Of a stretch of 64,000 nt of DNA, positions 22,403 through 32,600 are shown piece after piece. Origin of the DNA: Agrypnia vestita (taxonomy: Eukaryota; Arthropoda; Insecta; Trichoptera; Phryganeidae); NCBI GenBank assembly GCA_016648135.1, contig JADDOH010000302.1, positions 248,001 through 312,000 of the forward strand, given 5' to 3'. The position numbers and the translations under genes are program-made. The notes under the pieces are model-generated. The model had not been told where the DNA came from and ran no database searches. It saw only the letters and a list, made by a program, of their open reading frames with translations. The number at the start of each line of letters is the position of its first letter. The stretch's first letter is position 1.

Positions 22403-23692
22403 TTGGGTCCTTACATATGAAATTGGCGTTTAGTATGGGAGGAACATAAAGCCGATTTTTTTTATTATAATATATTTATTTAATCAAAGTATGTACCGTT
22501 GCTATCTATGCACTTTTGCCATCTCATAGGTAGTTCATCGATCCCTTTACTAAAAAAACCATTCGGACGGGAATCAATAAAATCTTTGAAGGCGGTTTGG
22601 ACTGCCCCATCGGAGTTGAATTTTTTCCTTTGCAAGAAGTTATCCAAATTTCGAAAAAAATGGTAATCTGTTGGGGCAAGGTCCGGAGAGTACGGTGGAT
22701 GTCTTAGACATTCCAATTGAAGCTCCTCTAATTTGGTAGCCGTCTGTTGTGCAGTGTGTGGTCTAGCGTTATCATGAAGCAGCAGTGGCCTAGAGCGATT
22801 AACCAGCCTCGGTTGTTTAGCAGCTAGCTTTTCCATCATGGTTTGCAGTTGCTGACAATAGACATCTGCCGTAATCGTCTGGCCAGATTTAAGAAAGCTG
22901 TAGTGAACGACACCAGCACTAGTCCACCAAACGCTCACAAGTAACTTTTTTGGAGTCAATTTTCGCTTGGGGCATGGTTTGGCTAGTTCGGCAGGGTTCA
23001 GCCATTGCGATGAGCGCTTCCGATTATCGTACAGGATCCACTTTTCATCACAGGTAATGATTCGATTTAAAATCCCTTCATTATTGTGCCGGTTGAGTAA
23101 TGCTACGCAGCGCAGCAGTCAACGCGCGTTTGTTGATTTGCTTCACTCAATTCGTGAGGTACCCACCTTTCAAGCTTTTTCACCTTACCAATTTGCTTCA
23201 AGTGGATTAAAATAGTTTTATCACTAACACCGCAGCCTGCAGCTAACTCGGATGTGGTTTGCGATGGATCCGCTTCCACAATAGCCTTCAATTCTTCATT
23301 ATCAACTTTGGTCTCCGGCCGTCCACGGGGCTTGTTCTGCAGGTCGAAATTTCCAGAACGAAAACGTTGGAACCAAAAACGCACTGTGTTTTCTTTTGCG
23401 GCACCGTCGCCATACACATCATTAATCCTTCGAGCCGTTTCTGCAGCACTGGTGCCACGGTGGAACTCGTACTCGTAAATAACGCGATATTTCAAGTTTT
23501 TCATTTTGTAAACTGAGTGACGCAAAGAAAAAAACAATTGAGGAAAAAACAAATGAATTATATTTTTCAAAACACAAATACATGAGTAAATAGCTGTATA
23601 AATTTGGATTTGGAATTCCTAACCAAAGAGAAGATATTTGAGATCAAATTTGCCAGTACGGCAAAACGCCAATTTCATATGTAAGGACCTAA
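22403..23692 (-). mobile_element. Full-length cecropia-type mariner, copy 2 (1290 bp)
   Basis: Same family as copy 1, opposite orientation. TIRs match copy 1 (the distal one starts TTGGGTCC, a single change). The TA target duplications are at 22401-22402 and 23693-23694. The two mariners converge across a 1.1 kb spacer. Confidence 0.95.
22480..23504 (-). pseudogene. Mariner transposase (DD34D), frameshifted
   Basis: The reading frame starts at 23504 (MKNLKYRV). It is almost identical to copy 1 but carries a 5-base insertion near 23100-23106, after residues RVDCC, which brings in a stop. The catalytic residues TCDEKW, LLLHDNARPH and SPDLAPTDYHFF are all present, and the Trp codon lost in copy 1 is intact here. 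The two copies thus carry different single lesions and are both non-functional. Confidence 0.9.
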
Positions 23693-23699
23693 TATATAG

Positions 23700-23965
23700 T
23701 CAATATATTTTTTCGCGATATATGAAATATCGATATTTTTTTCTTGGATAATCGATATTTTTTCTTGACGACCCTTTTTTTTGGTCATCGATATATTTTT
23801 TTCGATATATCGATAGTTTTTTCCCAATATATCGATAGTTTTTTCCCAATATATCGATATATTTTTCCCGATATATCGATATATTTTCTTCGATATTTTT
23901 TTTTGGCGACCTTTTTTTGGTTACCTTTTTTTTGCACATCGATATTTTTCTCGGTTAATCGATAA
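23700..23965. repeat. TATCGATA-rich cluster (nine ATCGATA cores)
   Basis: Nine ATCGATA cores, at least five of them in the full palindrome TATCGATA, are separated by T-rich spacers such as TTTTTTCCC. ORFs across it on both strands are low-complexity (Ile/Tyr/Lys) and not genes. TATCGATA is the DRE site bound by DREF/ZBED-type factors in Drosophila, and CGATA clusters are BEAF insulator sites there; whether this is relevant here is inference. A two-core relative sits at 34626-34680. Confidence 0.75.
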
Positions 23966-24146
23966 AATAATATAAAATAATAGCTTTAAATGTTGTTTCT
24001 CTTTTCAGGTGTGTACTTTTATTATTTTTAAATTTTAATATGAAATATTATGTTCTTTTGCTAATAAAATATATACTCTTTTCAGAGCAACGCAAAAAAG
24101 CTTTTATTTTTAAAAAAACTAAAATATTTGGGAAACGGAAACGAAA

Positions 24147-24172
24147 TATATATATATATATATATATATCGA
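24147..24172. repeat. (TA)n microsatellite
   Basis: Thirteen uninterrupted TA units or close to it. Confidence 0.9.
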
Positions 24173-24204
24173 CATTTTCTTTCATTTACCCATCCCTACC
24201 TTTT

Positions 24205-24335
24205 GTCCGTCGCGGTCGCAGAGACAAAAAGAATCGAATTTCAATTATTCTGCGGTCACTCGTACAGGTCTGGAAACCTCCACCCGCGAACACCACACAC
24301 GCTGCGGTACGTCTCTAGAGGTCGCCCGTACACAG
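24205..24335 (+). repeat. Dispersed repeat X, fragment 1
   Basis: From AGACAAAAAG through CTGCGGTCAC and CAGGTCTGGAAACCTCCACC to CACACACGCTGCGGTACG, this closely matches 27695-27805 in the same orientation. GC-rich relative to the surroundings. Class unknown. Confidence 0.6.
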
Positions 24336-24420
24336 GGCCGGCCCGTTCATATAGGCAAACTAGGCGATGGTCTAGGGCGCTCGTATTTGGGGGGCGGCAC
24401 CGGCCTAGCGAACGGATAGT
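24331..24420 (+). mobile_element. One end of a hAT-like element
   Basis: CAGGGCCGGCCCGTTCATAT, then GGCAAACTAGGCGATGGTCTAGGGCGC, resembles a widespread hAT terminal sequence (CAGGGCCGGC...GGCAAACTAGGC...CTAGGGCGC). The matching inverted end was not found, so it is solitary or truncated. Confidence 0.45.
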
Positions 24421-24483
24421 CAGCGTCAAGATCATGTAAATCGGTCAAATGGTTTGAACGCGCGGCCGCCGCCCGAACCGAAG

Positions 24484-26496
24484 CACAGTGGGTCGAAACC
24501 GTAATTTGAGGGACTTAGGGACCAACTTTCTTTTTTTACTTTTTTCTTTATGCCGATGGATAGAGCTCATTAACCTTATCAATAGTTGTCCTATGAAACT
24601 TTTTCCTAAACTTTATAGTTTGAGCAAAAAAGTTTTGTATTTTTTGTATGGAGCGGATCAAATAAAATTAAATTTCTGCTAAGTGGTGACTAACCCCGTT
24701 TTGAAACCTTTTTTTTCTCAGACCTTGTCTAGTCTACCATCGTTTGATGCTATGAGCGTGTACATAAACTTGCTACTCTACCAGATAAATGGATCGAAAA
24801 AATAAAAAACGTATATATTTATAATATTATTTTTTATTTTCGTAATTTCTTTTATGTCAAACCAAATATGAAGTGAGTAAAAGTACATAATAACTCAAAT
24901 AATCAACAAAAAACGAACATAATTATACTAAAAACTAAATGAAAACTTAATAATACAACAGCAAACATATTTTTTTACAAATTGTAGATAGTAGTTTTAC
25001 GATATATGTACAGGCTGTACCAGAGCTAGCAGCAAAAACTTGGCAGGTAGATTCCTGACTATGTTATGAGTCTAAAATGTTCAAGCAACCATGACCTAAT
25101 ATCAATAGTTATGGAGATTTTTATATTAGTAACTTCATTTAAGTCAAACTAAATATGAAATAGTAAGTAAAAGTATTATAGTATTAATATTATTATTATA
25201 CATTCTAAAATCAAACTCACCGCTCGACGCTCTCCACCCTACCAGGCGCGGCGAATACGAACTCGAACAAACAAATCAATAATCGATCGATAATAATGAT
25301 AAATGTAATTAATTAATTATGCATACCTAATTAGCGGTCACCCGGTCGCGGGTCGCGGGTCGCGGATCGCGGATCGCCCGGAAGTCCGCACGTGTCGGTG
25401 GGTAGGTACATGTCGCGACAAGTTTGCACCCGCGCAGATAGCCGGCCGCTCTCGGCGTTCGTTTTTATTATCATTGTCACGTTAAATTATTTTACAATTG
25501 CGGGGACATTTTACATTTTTACTGACACGTTTATTGCACATTTTAACGCACACTTTTTTGCCGCTTTCTCTTCATCTATAATAATAAATAGAAACAAAAT
25601 CTTTTGAAAATAATTCGGTCAGTTTTTTTCTTTAAATATATCTCTTGTGTCTATTACCATCACGTTTAAATTCCAATGAAAAAAAAACCTAAATATATTT
25701 AAAAAATTTCACTTATTATTATAAGTTCATAAAACCTTACGAAGAAAAGGAAGAAGAATTGATTTCGAAAAGATTGATGTATTCAAAAATGTGTAGAATA
25801 CTTAATTACCTACTATCATCATTTTAAATATCTTTAATATTCGAAAAATTCATTGAGATATTATTTAAAAGGAGTGCCGATCACCTCTCTTATTCATATA
25901 ATATATATACATGTAATGCAAAACACTCTTAATTATTTTAAAATATCAAATTATCTCAAGATCTCATAGATACGTACTGAAAAAACGAAATTATGTTTTC
26001 CGCCATTTCAAGTGATCGATCGCTATCAAAAGTTAGGTGTCGATAATTATTATGCGCGAAATACTGAAGTCGACCTACCTGTCTCAGATGACAAAACGGC
26101 TGATTTTAATAAAAACGGGTAAAATTTTCATAAAAATCAATAATAAACATAATACATTTGACATTTCATATGACAGATTCTCCGCTGTGCTAAACCAATT
26201 AAAAAATAAAACTATATAAAAATCAACAATAAAACCAATAGACCAAAAACTAACTAAATGAACATTTAATAGTACAACAGCAAACTTCACTATTTTTTTA
26301 CAATTGTAGATAGTAGTTTTATACGAGATATTGTTCAAATATAAGAGCTAGATGGGAACGAAGTAGTCGTATTTAACCCAGTTTATAAGGAAAAATTGTG
26401 ATTGGTTAGAAAATGAAATAAGCTGGCCCGATGAAATCATCTCTGAAGCTGTGAATGTTGAACAGGAATTACAAATTACGGTTTCGATCCACTGTG
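24484..26496. mobile_element. ~2.0 kb DNA element with CACAGTGG termini
   Basis: The left end CACAGTGGGTCGAAACCGTA and the right end (inverse CACAGTGGATCGAAACCGTA) are inverted over at least 24 bp. The right boundary is supported by the paralogous flank at 37560-37590, which continues past the junction without the element. Inside, 24935-25005 and 26240-26320 are direct repeats, and a fragment of a Tc1-like element is inserted at 25011. No transposase was recognised and no clear target duplication is visible. Confidence 0.5.
25011..25118 (+). mobile_element. Solo 5' end of the Tc1-like element seen at 38 kb
   Basis: It begins CAGGCTGTACCAGAGCTAGC after TA and continues to TAGTTATGGAGAT. This matches the terminal repeat of 38034-39306 and, more weakly, that of 50592-52401. 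Only one end is present. Confidence 0.6.
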
Positions 26497-26650
26497 CGGC
26501 GGCCTGATAACGTCACGGAATATTTAAAATTTGAATTACTCCGTCGGTAGGTATAATAGGTACTTCACTACGAATTTCGAAAATTTATGACAATTGGTTC
26601 ACAGATGACAGCACACTTCGGTTTTTTGGGAAGAAATCAAATAATAAAGA
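26480..26650. repeat. Dispersed repeat, inverted copy at 37440-37590
   Basis: CGGCGGCCTGATAACGTCACGG, AATTACTCCGTCGGTAGGTA and CAATTGGTTCACAGATGACA all recur in inverted orientation at 37440-37590. Neither copy shows a coding frame. Confidence 0.5.
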
Positions 26651-27179
26651 GATATTTTTAGAGATTTTTGACATCGATATTTGTCTAGACATGTTTCATT
26701 TTCAGTCAATCAATTATTTAATTACATAATGGTAAACTTAATTTACAAAGAGAGGGAGTAAAATATAAACATGGTTTTTATGTGTTAGTTTTTTAACAAT
26801 ACTTTCTTATTGATTGTTTCATTTGTATTACACTTCATAGGTACAAAATAACATTTTTTATATGTGAATATCTCAGAAACATGACGCTTTAGGATTTTAT
26901 GACCGAATAGTTTTATGTTTGTATGAAAGTCCTCTATCGATTTATATACATTTAATTTGTGGCTAAAATTTTTTATAAAATGGCGGCGAATATGCAAACT
27001 TTGTATGGGAGAGGCTACAACCCCTTTAAGATTTTTTGCAATAGGGAGATCATACTAATGCCTTAAATTCTCTAGTATCATATCACCTCAAGCTCTCGGT
27101 AAAATAATTCCAGAGACGTGTGATGCCTTTTGTTTAATGTTCTGCGAAAAGATTACCTAAAGAGTACCTAATAAAATAG

Positions 27180-27560
27180 TTTTGTTTAAAATATTCATTT
27201 ATTTAGATTTTTTTACTAACGACCGCCAAATTTTGATATCAGTTTTGCCATCAGGGCACTTAACTACATCAGGATACTTATTTTTAAGAAAATCGAGTCA
27301 GGCCATAAAATAAAGTTTAGCCTTTATTTATAGTTAAATCTGAAGAGAAAAATACGAATCAAAATTATAAAATATGTTTTAAAAAATATTAACAATTAAT
27401 TTATATGAATAATTTTATAACCATATTCATATTGGCATCAGGCTCCAATTCTTTTAGTTTTTGCAGCAATTTTGGGTCGATCGTGGTATTTTTTCGCGCT
27501 AAAGATACGGTTCCAATTTATAAACTTCGATTTCTTTACAACGCTTAAGACTTTTCATTT
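27180..27560 (-). pseudogene. Decayed coding sequence, unidentified
   Basis: Two minus-strand frames look protein-like. One, at about 27415-27520, reads TTIDPKLLQKLKELEPDAN; the other, at about 27195-27290, reads KYPDVVKCPDGKTDIKIW. The first is preceded in another frame by ATG-KSLKRCKEIEVYKLEPY (from about 27556). Frameshifts and stops separate the parts. AG/GT signals could split them into exons, but none is convincing. I do not recognise the family. Confidence 0.3.
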
Positions 27561-27694
27561 AAAAAACATTGCACCCAACATAACCTCTTCCTGTCACAGC
27601 TACGACATCACATAATAGAGAGATACTGAGAGCATAGAATAGAGAATATAAACTGAGAGCGCCACACACGCACAGATTTGTCAGCCGCGGCCGC

Positions 27695-27850
27695 ACAGAC
27701 AAAAAGTATAGAATTTCAATTCTTCTGCGGTCACCTGTACAGGTCTGGAAACCTCCACCCGCGAACACCACACACGCTGCGGTACGTATCTAGAGGTCGA
27801 CCGAACAGATGTACCTCTACGGTCTACCGGAGCGTATATGGCCGCCTTAA
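27695..27850 (+). repeat. Dispersed repeat X, fragment 2
   Basis: Near-copy of 24205-24335, extending a little further (GGTCTACCGG, then GGCCGCCTTAAG). It is cut at 27855 by the hAT-like element. Confidence 0.6.
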
Positions 27851-27854
27851 GTAC

Positions 27855-29769
27855 TAGGGATGGGCGTTGAATGGACGGACTAGTTGAAATCAACCGTTGA
27901 TGTTGCGTCGACGCGTCAACGGTTTACGTTAGAATATAGACCTGTCGACTTGTAGACGCCATAGACGTCATAGATGGCTCGACGGGTAATTTCATTTCAA
28001 CTCTAAAGTACACGACCATAGAGTGCAGATCTGTGTACACGAACTATAACAGAGACTTGAAATTTGAATGCATGCGTACGGTGAGATGGGCTTAATAAGC
28101 TATTATAATCTATTATTTTTTACTTGATTTGTGCGATGTGCACGTGCGATTTTTCGGTGAATTCGCTGCGCTGTATAAAATAAAACAATTCTGTTTAATT
28201 ATTTTATTTTTTATTGAACTAATATTTTACTGCTTATACCTGATATTGTTGTGTATACCTACTTCTTTCTTTATTACGGACGTTCTATCTAAACATCGTG
28301 ACGATGGTCAACTGTCTACGATTCAACGCGACGCTTCTCGACGGCTCAACCGTTGGCTATTTTTATTACGTTAATTTTTAAAATTTACAGAAGTTCGAAG
28401 GAATATAGCTTCGGGGAAAGTTAAACCGCTACTTGTGCTTATATGTAAAAAGAAATATTTTATTATTTATTTGTTTAGGCACATTATAGGCTTTTACATA
28501 TTGTTTTATGTACTTCTTTTTATATATAACAAAGAGAGAAGTAGGTATACACAGCAATATCAGGCGTTAGCAGTAAAATATAAATATAAACTACATATAT
28601 AAGCAGTGAAAGTATTGGGTATAGGCATTAAAATATGAGTAAATAAAATGGAAGGAAACAATGATTTTGCGTAATAAAGGCACCAGTTAGGAGGTGCGGT
28701 AAAAAATACTTTACATTTATTTATTATCTATAAATTTATAAATAAATACATAATTTAAAAATACTTTACATTTGAGATGTTATATAGAAATTTATTGAAG
28801 AATACATCTTTCAAAGTCAGGCTTTCACTTTGTGGTGACATTATTAATAAATAAATATATCTGTATTATTTGTCAACTTTAGTTTAAGGCTCAATCTGAG
28901 AAAAGGAACATTGTTCCCGAAACATGTAAAAAAACAGTAAAAAGTGGTGTAAACAAAATTATAATAGATTTATTTTTTTATCTATAAAGTTGAAAATAGG
29001 GAATTTTTAATAAAAATTAATTAAACCTAAATTCAAGATTATATTACATATATAATAATTAATGTTGGACTCCTGAATAAGGACCATAGTTAGGTATAGA
29101 AAATTTTATTCCCTACAAGTTTGTTTATCATTTATATGCTAAAGTTGAAAAGTAAGGAAATAACACAATAATTAAATTTTAGCATCCCTTTTCAGGTAGA
29201 TATAAGAAGTCGAGATCGATCGAATAAAATATTGATTTTAGAAAATATCTAGCCGGCCTGTTAATTAATAATAGTTCAATAAAAAATAAAATAATTAAAC
29301 AGAATTGTTTTATTTTATACAGCGTAAAATTGGGAATTCACCGAATCGTCGCACGTGACATCACAAAAAATCAAGTAAAAAAAATAATAGATAATAGCTT
29401 ATTAAGCCTATCTCGCCCTACGCATGTATTCAAATTTCAAATCTCTAGTCATAGTTCGTGTACACAGATCTGCACTCTATGGTAGTGTACTTTAGAGTTG
29501 AAATGAAATTACCCGTCGAGCCGTCTATAACGTCTATGGCATCTACAAGTCAACAGCGAGAGATGAGAGAGAAATAAACGGAGACGTTTTGTCTTGCTCT
29601 CGCTCGTTGCTTTGCATTGCGTTAATCTCGAATCGTCGACCGACCACGGCGTCCGCTGTCCACCGTCTACGAATTCAACTAGTCCATGCGATAAACGTAA
29701 ACGGTCGACGCGTCGATGCAACGTCAACGGTTGATTTCAACTAGTCCGTCCATTCAACGCCCATCCCTA
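27855..29769. mobile_element. hAT-like element with long TIRs, copy 1 (1.9 kb)
   Basis: The ends are TAGGGATGGGCGTTGAATGG and its inverse. Inverted pairing continues inward for ~350-450 bp with interruptions (CGACGCGTC core, AGATCTG(T/C)(G/A), CAGAATTGTTTTATTTTATA). No transposase frame is present. Flanking 8-mers (TTAAGTAC and GTACATAC) do not match, so the ends may have been reshuffled. Family identity rests on copy 3 at 46712, which has a perfect 8-bp duplication. Confidence 0.7.
28890..28930 (+). ncRNA. Hammerhead-ribozyme-like relic inside the hAT-like element
   Basis: CTGA at 28896, a stem GGAAC/GTTCC (28905-28909 with 28913-28917), then GAAACATGTA (28919-28928). The GAAAC-AT-GTA segment fits a minimal stem III and a GUA cleavage triplet. 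The CUGANGA box is altered (CTGAGAA), so self-cleavage is unlikely. An identical relic lies at about 47450-47490. Confidence 0.35.
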
Positions 29770-29770
29770 G

Positions 29771-30110
29771 TACATACTCAACCGCCATCACCGCCGTGTG
29801 ACATTTACGCACGTTCCGCATTCCGCATTACCCTCAATTTGTCGTTCGATCTTAACACCGCCTTTCAAATCCGTTCTTCGCAGTGGATTTGTTACAATCT
29901 TGGTGAAGACGGCCATCCGCATCTACAGTCCACTTTCAACCGCAGTTCATCAGGTCGCAGTTCCAATAAATCGGAAGATAACCAGGAGGTAACTGTTTTG
30001 CATGGTTTCTCAGTGACGGGCCTTTCGCTACGTACTGGACATCTCGCTCGCCCCTTGGAAGTTTCCTTATAGTTGGACGCTCAAAGCGCACCATTTCAAC
30101 CATACCATAA
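29771..30110 (+). repeat. Dispersed repeat X-related segment
   Basis: A GC-richer segment that shares diverged stretches with 44660-45170 (CGTA(T/C)TGGACA, TTGGAAGT(T/C)TCC, CTCAAA-GCG, ending in CCA-CAAAATAAT). Sandwiched between two hAT-like copies. Its ORFs on the + strand have no recognisable domain. Confidence 0.4.
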
Positions 30111-30138
30111 CCGCTTCACCAATGTCACCACAAAATAA

Positions 30139-30513
30139 TTTTGCTGTAAAAAATAATAGCTTATGATTAAGCCTGTCTCACCCTACGCGCGCATTCGAAT
30201 TTCAAGTCTGTCATAGTATCGTGTACACAGATCTGTACTCTATGGTAGTGTACTTTAGAGTTGAAATGCAGTTACCCGTCGAGCCGTTTATAAGTTGACA
30301 GCGAGAGATGAGAGAGAAATCAACGGAGACGTTTTGTCTTGCTCTCGCTCGTTGCATTGGACTACGTTGAATTACGAATGAAGGATTCTTCGTTTAGTCG
30401 TCTACGTCTATGAATTCAACTAGTCCATGCGATAAACGTAAACCGTTGACGCGTCGATGAAACGTCAACGGTTGATTTAAACTAGTCCGTCCATTCAACG
30501 CCCATCCCTAGTA
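30139..30513. mobile_element. hAT-like element, copy 2 (right end only)
   Basis: Matches the right 400 bp of copies 1 and 3, ending CGCCCATCCCTA at 30513. The left half is missing. Confidence 0.65.
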
Positions 30514-30544
30514 TCCGCCATTATCTTTATTCTGTGGCGTAGGG

Positions 30545-30928
30545 ATGGCGATCAAAAAAAAAAAACCGGAAAAAATATATCGTGATGTACCGGAATATGA
30601 CGCGAACCAGGTTATTAATTTTGTCCTAGGGCAATACCGAGATCAAAGCGCCCATGCTTCGAAAATCACGCGCCATGTGGTCACAGCCAGAACAGCCCCG
30701 GCATGTTCGATCTTTTGTCCGAGGACGAAATATGTGACCTATTGTTTAAAAAAATAACATTGCGACGGACGATCGCCCTTAGGATAGCCCACCATAAAAA
30801 TAATACGAAACAATGAGATTAGAAAGTTAGGGATGCCGAGGGCGTTGGGCATCGCCGAAGACATTAAGAGTGCACGGCCTTTTGTTAGGATGGACAATAC
30901 GTTCGCAACCTTTTGTTCTTAAGTAACA
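30545..30928 (+). pseudogene. Frameshifted unknown ORF
   Basis: The first frame (from ATG 30545) has a Lys-rich start, then VPEYDANQVINFVLGQYRDQ. A second frame (from about 30695) reads PGMFDLLSEDEICDLLF, and a third (about 30805-30925) reads IRKLGMPRALGIAEDI. Joined conceptually they suggest one protein of ~125 residues with two frameshifts. I do not recognise it; its position upstream of LTR-like DNA makes a retroelement origin possible. Confidence 0.3.
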
Positions 30929-31319
30929 TCTTGGAAGGGTAAAGAACGGTAAACCTTTTCTTGCAGCGGGACGTATATCTCTAACCCCGATTAAACAATA
31001 GAAAGAACATCTTGGCCAAATGCGAACACATGGGACAACGGTTTAGAAAGCTGCGTTTTGTTAGAGAAGTCGCCATTGTTTTGGGAAAGACATTTTTTAG
31101 AAAAACAAGATAATAATTCCGAAAGTCGTCGCAGTAAGCTTACTATTGTCCTCGACAGACAATAGAGATGTTTTAGAAAGCGCTGACATACCGATTCCCC
31201 ACATGGCGACACTCTCCGCGAGATGTAGGATCGTATAAATTATATGATTATTATAAGGGCGCGGGGATTCCGCAACGCACGACCAGGCGGTCATTATCAA
31301 TAAAGATAACAGGGGTCAA

Positions 31320-32600
31320 TCAATTAAGAAGTTAGAGTCTGAATTAGAAATTGAGGCAAAGTGGTGAATTCTTTCCGGTGCAATATGTACCTAATTAATG
31401 GTAGCAACTGATATGTTTAATTCAAGTAAGGTAATGATAGTTTAGATAGCCCATGCCACCTCTGTAAGTGGATGTTACTCGTTTTATACGTAGTTTTCTC
31501 GTTTATTATGTATTATATTGTTAAGTACCGAAATGAACGGGACATTGCAATTTGAAATAATAACGAGATCATCCCGAATTAATCTAACTTGTAGCAAATA
31601 ATGAAAAATGTATTGATCGTAATAAAAGGAAAAAAACTTGATTGTATTATTGCCGACGATGTTTGATATTGATAACCCAATGTAATAGAATATTATCTCG
31701 TGAAAAGAGAAAAGAAAAGAAAAAAAGGTTGACGAGATATAAGATTCCAACTTTTTAGTCTTTTGAAATCTGTCTGCAGAATGAACTTTAGCACACGGGG
31801 TTGAAACAAAATAGTTTAATTAATTGCAAATAAGTAAATGCCGTGTTGGAATAAACATTAATATTACTTTAGATCGAGGCTTTCATGTCTTATGTTTTCA
31901 TATATTACACCTAGTTGAATAATGTTAATTTGTGAGTTTTAATTATTTTTAAGAATAATGTTAATTTGTCATTAGTTATTCAAGCTCCCAATATTGTGGT
32001 TTTTTTTTTATACAAATTTGTAAATTGTAGGAATATAACCTATCTGTAAACATGCAATTATTGTTTTGATTACTCGTTTAAGCAAGATTATTTGTCGGTC
32101 TGTTTTAAAATAGTTGTTTTAATCTAGTAATAATAAAACTCAAATAATTAATTTCACTCTTTACGATACACCATTCACTTTGGTATTTGTCCGCTTAAAA
32201 AAAAAAAAAAAAACATAACGAAAATTCTGAAGTTAATTAATTATATTATAGTAGGGACTTCCGTTATTGGTAGTGTTTCAAAATAATTCTTGTTTGGAAA
32301 ATTTTCAATTGTCTGCCTGGTGGAATGTGGCTTATATAATTTTTTTTAGTGTTCTCTATTTTTATTCTTTTCTTATATTCTTATACCAGGGGTGGAAGAA
32401 AGCTGATTTGATAAGATAATGATTAGTATAATGAAAGTCCTAAAAAAATGTTTTGCATTCAATCCAGCTTACATATTGAAGTAAGAATTTTCATTATTTA
32501 GGTGTAAATAATGTTACATTAATTAATTTACGCCAAGTTTTCTTAATTTTTCTTCTAGTAATAAGGTTTAACATAATTTCTTGTTAAAAAAAAATGTTTA
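31320..32600. other. AT-rich DNA, no gene; purine tract at 31698-31728
   Basis: The purine run at 31698-31728 (AAAAGAGAAAAGAAAAGAAA and onward) could be a polypurine tract of an LTR element. No ORF is convincing. Confidence 0.4.

Noticed and set aside
23700..23965. 79- and 73-codon ORFs across the TATCGATA cluster
   Set aside because: Low-complexity Ile/Tyr/Lys/Phe translations of a repeat on both strands.
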